DNA of 64,000 bases from JBOHTO01 sp050733695 (GTDB taxonomy: Bacteria; Gemmatimonadota; Gemmatimonadetes; Gemmatimonadales; Gemmatimonadaceae), in NCBI GenBank assembly GCA_050733695.1, contig JBOHTO010000020.1, positions 1-64,000 on the forward strand. The letters run 5' to 3'. The position numbers were made by a program, and so were the translations under genes. The notes under the pieces were generated by a model, which saw only the letters and a program-made list of their open reading frames with translations, was not told where the DNA came from and searched no databases. The first letter of the stretch is position 1, and each line of letters begins with the position of its first letter. Positions 8,690 to 16,695 of this stretch are shown here, one piece after another.

Positions 8690-9535
8690 TCAGATGGCGT
8701 ACGTGCCGAGAACCCTGAGGGCGCGCGACGCTGCGCGCATCCGGTCGAGACAGCGATCAAGCGCGGCTGCGCCGGCCGCGTGCTCCATCTCCACGAAGAA
8801 GCGATAACTCCACGGCTCGCCAGTCGGCCGTGACTCGAGCTTGCTCAGGTTGATCCCTTCATTGGCGATCGGCGTGAGAACGCGTAGCAACGCGCCGGGC
8901 TCGTTGTCGGTCTCCAGCACGAGAGCGGTACGTGCGGGGGCCCCTGCCTCGGGCGCGGCGGCGACGCGCGCCAGCGCGACAAATCGCGTCTGATTGTCGT
9001 GACGATCCTCGATGTCGGCTACGACGATGTCGAGGGAGTAGCGGACGGCAGCACGGCGACCGGCAATCGCTGCCGCCGCCCGGTTGCCCTTCGCCGCCAG
9101 ATCGCGCGCGGCGCCCGCGGTGTCGTACCAGCTCCGGACGTCGAGTTGCGGGTTCCCGCGCAGGAAGTCGCCGCACTGGGCCAGGGCAACAGGGTGGCTG
9201 GCGACCGACAGCAGTTCGTCGATCGCTGTTCCCGGAAGCGCCAGCAGACAGTGATGTATCGCGACAACCGTCTCACCCACGATGTGCAGATCTTCGTTCG
9301 AAGCGAGTGCGTCGTAGCTTGCGATGACGCTGCCCGCCAGGGTGTTTTCTATCGGAAGCAAACCGTAGTCGACATCGCCCTGCCCCACGCTCCTGGCGAC
9401 GGCATCGAAGTCGCGATGCGGGACCGGCGTCGCCCTCCCTGCCCAGAGCTGTATGATCCCTTCCTCGCTGAAGGCGCCGAGCTCGCCCTGAAAGGCTACC
9501 GTTGGCGGCGACGGCGGGGTACGGTCATCAGACAC
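8690..9535 (-). CDS. pheA: Prephenate dehydratase
   Basis: A monofunctional enzyme converting prephenate to phenylpyruvate, the committed step to phenylalanine. From a GTG at 9535 it has 281 residues. FQGELGAFSEE (N-terminal), LPIENTLAGSV and DNQTRFVALAR (the TRF catalytic motif) define the catalytic domain, and the last 80 residues form an ACT regulatory domain containing ESRPTGEPWSYRFFVEME, the phenylalanine-binding region. No chorismate mutase domain is present. The frame continues upstream to an ATG at 9607 but would then be translated from the palindromic repeat at 9542-9573, so the GTG is preferred; it overlaps the end of aroF by 8 bases. Confidence 0.93.
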   Translation of the reverse strand: MSDDRTPPSPPTVAFQGELGAFSEEGIIQLWAGRATPVPHRDFDAVARSVGQGDVDYGLLPIENTLAGSVIASYDALASNEDLHIVGETVVAIHHCLLALPGTAIDELLSVASHPVALAQCGDFLRGNPQLDVRSWYDTAGAARDLAAKGNRAAAAIAGRRAAVRYSLDIVVADIEDRHDNQTRFVALARVAAAPEAGAPARTALVLETDNEPGALLRVLTPIANEGINLSKLESRPTGEPWSYRFFVEMEHAAGAAALDRCLDRMRAASRALRVLGTYAI

Positions 9536-10694
9536 GGGGCCGAGAATGGATTCCCGCTTTCGGGGGAATGACAGGACCGGGAGGCGCGGCCCCGTGCACG
9601 GTGTCATCCGTCGCGGAGTCGCGTCCGGTTACGTGCGCCGCGGCTTCGCGTCGCGTGCCGCCTGCCCTCACCTCCAGCGACCGACCCGCCGCGACCGCGT
9701 GCGGCACGAGCTGCCCGACGAGAGCCGAGAAGGCGTCGAACGTCAGCGACTGCTCGCCATCCGACCTGGCGGTTTCCGGACTCGGGTGCACCTCAACGAG
9801 CAGGCCGTCGGCGCCCGCAGCGATCGCAGCGCACGCCAGAGGCGCTACGAGCGCAACGCGACCCGCGGCGTGGCTCGGGTCGACGAGCACGGGCAGGTGC
9901 GTCTCCTCTTTCAGAATCGGGATCGCACCTATGTCGAGCGTGTTGCGCATCGCGGTCTCGAACGTGCGTATGCCACGCTCGCACAGAATCACGCGATGGT
10001 TGCCCTGCGCCATGACGTACTCCGCCGCCATCAACAGTTCCCGGACAGTCGCCGAGAGTCCGCGCTTGAGCAGCACCGGCGTATCAGCCCGGCCAACCTC
10101 GGCCAGGAGACTGAAGTTCTGCATGTTACGCGCACCGACCTGCAGCACGTCGGCATAGCGCGCCACCAGCTCCACCTGCCTCGTGTCCATCACTTCGGTG
10201 ACGACCGGCAATCCCGTCAGCTCGCGGACCTCGGCGAGTATCTCGAGGCCTTCCTCGCCGAGCCCCTGGAAGGCGTACGGCGATGTACGCGGCTTGAACG
10301 CGCCGCCCCGGAGCATCGACGCGCCCGCCGCGCTCACGGCACGCGCCGTTTCCAGCAGCATCTCACGCCCTTCGACGGAGCACGGGCCGGCTATCATCGT
10401 GATCGCGGCACCGCCCAGCGCGGCATCGCCCACATTAATGACCGTTGCGCCGTCAGGCGCGGAACTGAACTCCCGTGACGCGAGCTTGTACGGTCTCAGT
10501 ATCGGCGTTGCGGATTCGACACCCGGCAGGGCGAGGAGTGGAACCTCGGCGAGCGCACTCTCGTCGCCGACACAACCGATTATCACGCGATGCTCGCCGC
10601 GCGAGATGTGTGTGCGACAGCCCAGCGCCTCGACGCGCTCGCGAATGTGGTCGAGCTCGGCGTCGCTGATGCGCGGCCGCGTGACGATGATCAC
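9528..10694 (-). CDS. aroF: 3-deoxy-7-phosphoheptulonate (DAHP) synthase, type I-beta with N-terminal regulatory domain
   Basis: Condenses phosphoenolpyruvate with erythrose 4-phosphate in the first step of the shikimate pathway. 388 residues. About 1-75 form the ferredoxin-like regulatory domain found in Thermotoga-type enzymes (MIIVTRPRISDAELDHI), used for aromatic feedback. The barrel carries MIAGPCSVEG, RGGAFKPRTSPYAFQG, LQVGARNMQNF, LCERGIRTFE and PVLVDPSHAAG. The core should end near residue 345; the last 40 or so residues are unusual, and the final stretch PVIPPKAGIHSRP is encoded by the dispersed palindrome at 9542-9573. It lies between thrS (36 bases upstream) and pheA (8-base overlap), so aromatic synthesis is co-transcribed with thrS. 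Confidence 0.95.
   Translation of the reverse strand: MIIVTRPRISDAELDHIRERVEALGCRTHISRGEHRVIIGCVGDESALAEVPLLALPGVESATPILRPYKLASREFSSAPDGATVINVGDAALGGAAITMIAGPCSVEGREMLLETARAVSAAGASMLRGGAFKPRTSPYAFQGLGEEGLEILAEVRELTGLPVVTEVMDTRQVELVARYADVLQVGARNMQNFSLLAEVGRADTPVLLKRGLSATVRELLMAAEYVMAQGNHRVILCERGIRTFETAMRNTLDIGAIPILKEETHLPVLVDPSHAAGRVALVAPLACAAIAAGADGLLVEVHPSPETARSDGEQSLTFDAFSALVGQLVPHAVAAGRSLEVRAGGTRREAAAHVTGRDSATDDTVHGAAPPGPVIPPKAGIHSRPRV
9542..9573. repeat. Dispersed palindromic repeat (ATTCCC-N8-GGGAAT type), copy 1
   Basis: Contains ATTCCC at 9550-9555 and GGGAAT at 9564-9569 separated by eight bases, the same core as the neisserial dRS3 element. The 32-base unit matches 28798-28829 at about 27 positions and 22319-22350 more loosely. 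It lies in the 3' end of aroF, immediately upstream of the pheA start. Confidence 0.75.
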
Positions 10695-10729
10695 GACAGG
10701 TTCCCCGGGTTCGATGACAGCATTGCTCG

Positions 10730-12721
10730 TCAGCCTCGATCGCCCAGGCCGACGGCCGGCAACAGGGCGCGCGTCGCAAGCTCATCCTGCAGCCGCGCAA
10801 TGAAGTCGGCGACCGCGACTATCTCCTGCTTCTTCCCCGCACCGCGCACGCGCAATGCGACGGTGTCTCCCTCTGCCTCGCGCCGGCCGATGACCGCCAT
10901 GTACGGAACCTTGAGCACCTCGCCATCGCGAATCCGGTAGTTCAGCGTCTCCGAACGCGCATCGAGCATTGCGCGCACGCCGCGCGCCGCTAGCCGGTCT
11001 CGCACGGATGCCGCGACCTCGGCCAGATCTTCGGAGATGGGGATCACGCGCACCTGTTCCGGCGCCAGCCAGAGCGGGAACGCACCCGCGTAGTGCTCGA
11101 TCAGGCCTCCCACGAAGCGTTCCATCGACCCGACAAGAACGCGGTGCAGCATCACCGGCCGGTGCGGCACGTTATCGGCGCCCGTGTACTCGAGCTCGAA
11201 CCGTTCCGGGAGATTGAAGTCGAGCTGCACGGTGGGTCCCTGCCACTTGCGACCTATCGCATCGATGAGCTTGAAGTCGAGCTTGGGACCGTAGAAGGCG
11301 CCCCCACCAGTGTCCAGCTCGAACTCCCGGCCTCGCGCGTGCAATACCGCCGCCAGCATTGCTTCCGCCTCGCGCCACTGTTCCTCGGTGCCGAGCGCCT
11401 TCGGCGGCATCGTGGACAGCTCGATCGTGTACGGATAGCCGAAGACGCCAAGCATCTCGTGCACGAGGTCGAGCAGCCGGGCGATCTCATCGAAAACCTG
11501 CTCCGGCGTGCAGAAGACGTGCGCGTCATCCTGCGTGAACCCGCGCACACGCAGCATTCCGTGCAGCACACCGCTGCGCTCGTAACGATACACGGTTCCG
11601 AACTCCGCGAAACGGATCGGGAGGTCGCGATACGAACGCTGCTTCGACTGATAGATGCAGATGTGCCCCGGACAGTTCATCGGCTTCGGGCGGTACATCG
11701 CGCCCTCGACATCGATCGGCCCGAACATGTTCTCCGCGAAGTTCACGAGATGGCCCGAGATCTCGAGCAGTTTCTCGTTCACGACGTGCGGCGTGAACAC
11801 CAGGTCGTAGCCGTGGCGCAGGATCAGATCGCGCTCGTACTGCTCGATCTCGTTGCGTACGATCGCGCCCCGGGGATGCCAGAGAATCAGCCCGGAGCCC
11901 ACGCGCTGATCAGTAGAGAACAGGTCGAGCGCATGGCCGAGCGTGCGATGGTCGCGGCGCTTCGCCTCCTCCAGCCGGTGGAGATATGCCTCGAGGTCGG
12001 CGCGGCTGAACCACGCCGTCCCATAGATGCGCTGCAGCATCTGTCGGCGCTCATCACCGCGCCAGTACGCGCCCGCCGTGTGGAGCAGCGAGAAATGCTC
12101 GAGTCGCGAGGTATCCGGAACGTGGGGCCCGCGGCACAGATCGAAGAACGGACCGTCGGTGTAGATCGAGATGATTTCGTCGTCGCCCAGCTCGGCGAGC
12201 CGCTCCAGCTTGAGCGGGTCGCCGGCAAAACGCATCTCCGCCTCGGCGCGGCTTACCTCCTCGCGCACGAAGGGGAAACTCGCCTTCACGACCGCGCGCA
12301 TCTCGCGCTCGAACTCCTCCAGGTCATCCGGTGTGAATGGCTCGGCGACGTCGAAATCGTAGTAGAAGCCGTCGTCGATCGCCGGGCCGAAGCCGATCTT
12401 CGCTTCGGGGCGAAGCCGGCGTACGGCCGTGGCGAGGATGTGCGCAGCCGAATGACGCAGCACGGCCAGCGCGGCGGGATCGCTCTCCCCGGGCCGGACA
12501 CGGTTCTTCTCGGTGATGACAGTGAAGGCCCCTGCGGTGCGGACAGGCGTCACCAGATCCTGCACCTTGCCGTCCACCGAGACGGCGACGGCGGCCCTCA
12601 GCAACCCCGAGCCGATGGATGCCACGACATCGCGCGCCGGAGTATCCCGTTCCACTTCGCGAACGGAGCCATCCGGAAGAGTGAGCTTCAAGAGCCCTGC
12701 GTCATATCCCACTTCGCTCAA
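10730..12721 (-). CDS. thrS: Threonyl-tRNA synthetase
   Basis: Charges tRNA-Thr. The 663 residues fit a full-length bacterial ThrRS: an N-terminal TGS domain (LKLTLPDGSVREVERDTPA), an editing domain with HSAAHILATAVRRL (HxxxH) and an FYYDFDVAEPFTPDDL segment, the class II catalytic core with the zinc Cys in PMNCPGHICIYQ (about 350) and RYERSGVLHGMLRVRGFTQD (motif 2), GGLIEHYAGAFPLWLAPEQV (motif 3), and an anticodon-binding domain. The start overlaps the small membrane-protein gene (ATGA at 12718-12721). It heads a probable thrS-aroF-pheA transcript. Confidence 0.98.
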   Translation of the reverse strand: MSEVGYDAGLLKLTLPDGSVREVERDTPARDVVASIGSGLLRAAVAVSVDGKVQDLVTPVRTAGAFTVITEKNRVRPGESDPAALAVLRHSAAHILATAVRRLRPEAKIGFGPAIDDGFYYDFDVAEPFTPDDLEEFEREMRAVVKASFPFVREEVSRAEAEMRFAGDPLKLERLAELGDDEIISIYTDGPFFDLCRGPHVPDTSRLEHFSLLHTAGAYWRGDERRQMLQRIYGTAWFSRADLEAYLHRLEEAKRRDHRTLGHALDLFSTDQRVGSGLILWHPRGAIVRNEIEQYERDLILRHGYDLVFTPHVVNEKLLEISGHLVNFAENMFGPIDVEGAMYRPKPMNCPGHICIYQSKQRSYRDLPIRFAEFGTVYRYERSGVLHGMLRVRGFTQDDAHVFCTPEQVFDEIARLLDLVHEMLGVFGYPYTIELSTMPPKALGTEEQWREAEAMLAAVLHARGREFELDTGGGAFYGPKLDFKLIDAIGRKWQGPTVQLDFNLPERFELEYTGADNVPHRPVMLHRVLVGSMERFVGGLIEHYAGAFPLWLAPEQVRVIPISEDLAEVAASVRDRLAARGVRAMLDARSETLNYRIRDGEVLKVPYMAVIGRREAEGDTVALRVRGAGKKQEIVAVADFIARLQDELATRALLPAVGLGDRG

Positions 12722-12921
12722 CCGTCGCGCTCCAGCACCGGCGTGATAGTTCCGGCATAATGGAAGTAGAAGTAGAGACCGGCTATCAGAGCAATCGCCA
12801 CGGCCGCCCAGACCAGTGCTCGCCGCAGCGGGATGCGCGCATCGGGTTCGCGTCCCTCGGCGTCGTCGCCCGAGCGCGGCGCGGATGCTTCGGACTCACG
12901 CATGTTCTTCTCACTGGACAT
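12718..12921 (-). CDS. Small single-pass membrane protein
   Basis: Not a family I recognise. From the ATG at 12921 it has 67 residues: a charged, Asp/Glu/Arg/Ser-rich N-terminal half, then ALVWAAVAIALIAGLYFYFH as one membrane segment, then a short tail TITPVLERDG. The four-base overlap with thrS supports coding. An in-frame ATG at 13023 would extend it through the repeat and promoter region and is less likely. Probable inner-membrane protein; no function is proposed. Confidence 0.65.
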   Translation of the reverse strand: MSSEKNMRESEASAPRSGDDAEGREPDARIPLRRALVWAAVAIALIAGLYFYFHYAGTITPVLERDG

Positions 12922-13004
12922 CGCTCGGACTTGCTCCCGCTCATTGTCTACAGGTGGCCTTCTTCTTGCACCCGCTGAACCCCCTCCCCAGCGCCGCGAT
13001 CGCG

Positions 13005-13026
13005 TTGTACACTCCTTGTACACTCC
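13005..13026. promoter_or_regulatory. Tandem 11-bp repeat between the divergent thrS and BON-protein transcription units
   Basis: TTGTACACTCC occurs twice head to tail (13005-13015 and 13016-13026); each copy contains the palindrome TGTACA. The repeat sits in the 171-base divergent intergenic region, and the first TTG is 20 bases from a TATCGG (13028). It looks like an operator or a duplicated promoter element, with no known regulator assigned. Confidence 0.4.
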
Positions 13027-13092
13027 CTATCGGAGCGACGCAGGCGTTCGCAAGTTATTCATCCACCATCACCTCCGCCACAGGTTCTGCTT

Positions 13093-13869
13093 ATGCCCAC
13101 CTTCCGCTACCTGGACGAGGACGATTCGCCTGCCGGGATCGTACTCAGCGCCGCCGCGGGTGCCATCGCCGGATTCGCCGTTGGCGTGCTCGTAGCACAG
13201 CGGCTCGGCGGAATCGACGGGCTCACGGCGCGGCTTCGCCGCCGTACCCACGAGATCGGCGCATCCGTGCGCCGCCGCTTCGAGGAGGAGGAAGAACAGT
13301 TCGTCGAGGACGACGATTATGCGGCCGATGCCGAGCTGGAGGAGCGCGTGCTCGAGGCGTTCAGCAACGATCCCGTGCTCGCCGAACGCGGCATCGACAT
13401 CGGTTCCATCGGCGATGCCGTGATCGAGCTCGCCGGATGGGTGAATACCGAGGACGAATCGGAGCACGCCATGACGATCGCGCGCGGCGTCCCCGGGGTG
13501 GACACCGTCGTCAATCGACTGGCGATAGGCGAAGCCGAGGCCGAGTTGGCCGACACCGCTCGCCGCTTCGAGGAGGGTGATCCAGCGCTCAACGAGGCGC
13601 ACTGGCACGGACAGCAGGTAGGGACGGGTAAGCGGCGACAGGGTCGCTCGAACGAGCCTGATCGCCACGCCGACCCGCGGCCGGAGCTGGAGGAACGCTG
13701 GCTGAGCGAGGAGGAGGCAATCCGCAACGCGGCCGGCGACACGGCCGGCATCGCCGAGCGCAGAAGCCGGAGCAAGAAGACCCAGCGCAGCGTGCCGAAG
13801 GGCGATCACGTCCCGGGCGCGGACGATTCCACGGCGACCGGACAGGAGGGAGCTGAAGCGCGCGGTTAA
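13093..13869 (+). CDS. BON-domain protein with N-terminal membrane segment
   Basis: 258 residues. After a short acidic N-terminus there is one glycine/alanine-rich membrane segment (GIVLSAAAGAIAGFAVGVLVA, about 14-35), then a basic and acidic linker. About residues 80-150 resemble a BON domain (LEERVLEAFSNDP, IELAGWVNTEDESEHAM, VPGVDTVVNRL), a small lipid/surface-binding fold. The remaining 100 residues are charged and probably disordered. BON proteins usually act at the envelope or in osmotic stress. It lies 9 bases upstream of valS and may be co-transcribed. Confidence 0.82.
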   Translation: MPTFRYLDEDDSPAGIVLSAAAGAIAGFAVGVLVAQRLGGIDGLTARLRRRTHEIGASVRRRFEEEEEQFVEDDDYAADAELEERVLEAFSNDPVLAERGIDIGSIGDAVIELAGWVNTEDESEHAMTIARGVPGVDTVVNRLAIGEAEAELADTARRFEEGDPALNEAHWHGQQVGTGKRRQGRSNEPDRHADPRPELEERWLSEEEAIRNAAGDTAGIAERRSRSKKTQRSVPKGDHVPGADDSTATGQEGAEARG

Positions 13870-13878
13870 CTTGCGCGG

Positions 13879-16695
13879 ATGACCACGCCCGAACAGACGG
13901 CAGAGCTCCCGGCGCAGTACGACCCGACTGCGACCGAGGCAGAAACGTACCGCCGCTGGATGGAGAGCGGCGTGTTCACGGCCCGGTCTGCGCGATCGGA
14001 CCGGGTCGGTGGCGAACGCCCCCCCTTCGTCATCACGATGCCGCCACCCAACGTCACGGGCGTTCTGCACATGGGTCATGGCCTCAACAACACGGTGCAG
14101 GACGTGATCATCCGGTGGAGGCGGATGTGCGGCGACGAGGCGCTCTGGGTGCCGGGCACCGATCACGCCGGGATCGCGACACAGAACGTCGTCGAGAAGC
14201 AGCTCGCGCGCGAAGGCATCACTCGCTTCGACCTCGGTCGCGAAGCCTTCGTCGCGCGCACGCACGCGTGGGTCGAGAACACCGGTGGGACCATCCTCCG
14301 GCAACTCAGGGCGATCGGGGCGTCCGCCGACTGGACGCGCACGGCCTACACTCTCGACGAGGGACCATCGCGCGCCGTGCGCGAAGCGTTCGTCCGGCTG
14401 TACGACGACGGCCTCATCTACCGTGGGCACAGGGTGATCCACTGGTGTTCCCGCTGCCTCACGTCGCTGAGCGACGAGGAGGCCGAGCACGCGGAGGAGA
14501 GCGGCAAGCTGTATCACATCAGCTATCTCCTGGCCGGAGCAGATGCGGCCGGACGCTCGCTCACCGTCGCAACAACACGGCCGGAAACGATGCTCGGCGA
14601 CGTGGCCGTCGCCGTGAACCCGGCGGACGACCGGTACCGTGATCTCGTCGGCAGGATGGTGGTGCTCCCGATCGCCAACATCGAGATACCGATCATTGCC
14701 GACGAATACGCTGATCCGGCCTTCGGGACGGGCGTCGTCAAGATCACTCCGGCCCACGATCCCAACGACTTCGAGGTAGGCAGGCGGCACTCCCTTCCCA
14801 TGCCGATCGTGCTCACGCCCGACGGCCGGATGGCGGAGTGGGCCGACGCGGCCGACCGGATCCCCGAGTCGCTGCGTTCGCTGGAAAGGCTCGCGGCGCG
14901 CAATCGAATCGTGCAGATGCTCACGGACAGTGGTCGACTCGTGAAGACCGAAGCGCACCAGCATTCGGTGCGACACTGCTACCGCTGCGACACCGTGGTC
15001 GAGCCACGGCTGTCGGATCAGTGGTTCGTTCGCATGGAGCCGCTCGCACGTCCGGCGCTCGAGGCCGTACGAACGGGCCAGGTGCGGATTCTTCCGGAGC
15101 GCTGGGAGGCCGTCTACGTCAACTGGCTGGAAGGAATCCGCGACTGGAATATCTCGCGGCAACTCTGGTGGGGACATCGCATTCCGGTCTGGTATTGCGA
15201 TGGCTGCCGCAAGGTGACGGCGAGCCGTACCGACGTCACCGAGTGCGCCAGGTGCAAGGGCCCCCTGCGCCAGGACGAGGACGTGCTCGATACATGGTTC
15301 TCCTCGTGGCTGTGGCCCTTCTCCACACTCGGCTGGCCGGATCGCGAGGCGGATGATCTGCGGGCGTTCTACCCGACGGATGCGCTGGTGACAGCGCCGG
15401 AGATCCTTTTCTTCTGGGTCGCACGGATGGTGATGGCCGGCTGCTACTTCGCGGGCGATGCGCCATTCCACACAGTCTATCTGACGGGCACAGCGCGTGA
15501 CACCGACCACGTGCGGATGCAGAAGTCGCTCGGGAACGGTATCGATCCCCTGGACGTCGTCGAGCGATTCGGCGCCGACGCGTTGCGATTCACTGTCGTA
15601 TCCGGCCTGGGAATCGGTGCAGACATAATCCTGGATCCACAGGACCTCGAGCGGTCCTTCGCTCCTGGTCGAAACTTCGCCACGAAGCTGTGGAACATCG
15701 GCCGCTATCTTCTGTCGAACGTCGGCAGCGAAACAGCCGAACCGGTTGCTGCGCTGAAGGCGAGCGACCTCACGCGCGCCGACCACTGGATCCTGGCTCG
15801 TCTCGACGCGGCCGTACGAGAGTGTGACGCAGCCCTCGGTCCGGCGCGGCCCGGCAGGGCCGGGGCGACGGATCATGTTCGCGCCCTCTGGCACGAGCCA
15901 CAGCGCCGCAGCGGGCTCCGCCTCGATGAGTTCGCGGAGACAGCCCGGCGATTCATGTGGAACGAGCTCGCGGACTGGTACTTGGAGGCGGTCAAGGGGC
16001 GCCTCGCGGATGAGTCGCGCTCGGGTTCGCGCGATCGCGAGGTCGCGCGGTCCGTGCTCGTGCACGTCTTCGATCGCGGACTCCGGCTGCTGCATCCCAT
16101 CGTTCCGTTCATCACCGAGGCGCTGTGGCAGATGCTTCCGCTGCAGCGCGATGTGAACGACTTTCTCGCAACGGCGAGCTGGCCCAGGGCACGTCTGCTC
16201 GCCGGCGATGCTCTCGCGAGCGACTTCGAACTCGTGCGGGAGGCAGTGTCCGCGATCCGCCAGGTTCGCAGCGAGTACGCGCTCGCACGATCGGCCACGG
16301 TTGCCGTGACCACGGTTCCCAGCGGACGGTCGAAGCGGGCGCGCGGAACGCTGAGCGCGGAACGCGAACTTGTCGGCCGGCTCACGCAGGCGAAGTTGAC
16401 GGTCAGCCGTCATGCTCCGTCGGGCGCGGCGGCGCACAGCGTACTTTCGGAAGGCACGGAGGTGATCATTCCGCTCGCTGATCTCGTCGATGTTGAGAAG
16501 GAGTGCGCGCGGTTCAGGGGAGAACTGGAACAGTTGCTGGCCCAGATCGCGAAGCTCGATGACCGGCTCCGCAACCCGGATTTCACCGGGCGCGCGCCGG
16601 CACACGTCGTCGACGGCGAGCGTGAGAAGCTGCGCCAATGGAACGCCCGGCGAGAACAGCTCGCCGTCAAGGTCAAGGCACTTTGCGGCGTGTGA
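13879..16695 (+). CDS. valS: Valyl-tRNA synthetase
   Basis: Class I synthetase charging tRNA-Val, with an editing domain that removes mischarged threonine. 938 residues, normal length. The HIGH motif is HMGH at 64-67 in PPPNVTGVLHMGHGLN, the editing insert carries TTRPETMLGD and GTGVVKITPAHDPNDFEVG, and the KMSKS loop is the variant MQKSLGN (RMQKSLGNGIDPLD). CYRCDTVVEP and CARCKG are likely zinc-type knuckles. A C-terminal coiled coil (about 870-938) is typical of ValRS. The next gene begins inside its last codons. Confidence 0.98.
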   Translation: MTTPEQTAELPAQYDPTATEAETYRRWMESGVFTARSARSDRVGGERPPFVITMPPPNVTGVLHMGHGLNNTVQDVIIRWRRMCGDEALWVPGTDHAGIATQNVVEKQLAREGITRFDLGREAFVARTHAWVENTGGTILRQLRAIGASADWTRTAYTLDEGPSRAVREAFVRLYDDGLIYRGHRVIHWCSRCLTSLSDEEAEHAEESGKLYHISYLLAGADAAGRSLTVATTRPETMLGDVAVAVNPADDRYRDLVGRMVVLPIANIEIPIIADEYADPAFGTGVVKITPAHDPNDFEVGRRHSLPMPIVLTPDGRMAEWADAADRIPESLRSLERLAARNRIVQMLTDSGRLVKTEAHQHSVRHCYRCDTVVEPRLSDQWFVRMEPLARPALEAVRTGQVRILPERWEAVYVNWLEGIRDWNISRQLWWGHRIPVWYCDGCRKVTASRTDVTECARCKGPLRQDEDVLDTWFSSWLWPFSTLGWPDREADDLRAFYPTDALVTAPEILFFWVARMVMAGCYFAGDAPFHTVYLTGTARDTDHVRMQKSLGNGIDPLDVVERFGADALRFTVVSGLGIGADIILDPQDLERSFAPGRNFATKLWNIGRYLLSNVGSETAEPVAALKASDLTRADHWILARLDAAVRECDAALGPARPGRAGATDHVRALWHEPQRRSGLRLDEFAETARRFMWNELADWYLEAVKGRLADESRSGSRDREVARSVLVHVFDRGLRLLHPIVPFITEALWQMLPLQRDVNDFLATASWPRARLLAGDALASDFELVREAVSAIRQVRSEYALARSATVAVTTVPSGRSKRARGTLSAERELVGRLTQAKLTVSRHAPSGAAAHSVLSEGTEVIIPLADLVDVEKECARFRGELEQLLAQIAKLDDRLRNPDFTGRAPAHVVDGEREKLRQWNARREQLAVKVKALCGV

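Noticed and set aside
9536..9607. A 24-residue N-terminal extension of pheA from an ATG at 9607
   Set aside because: It is translated from the dispersed palindrome (SFPRKRES pattern); homology begins right after the GTG at 9535.
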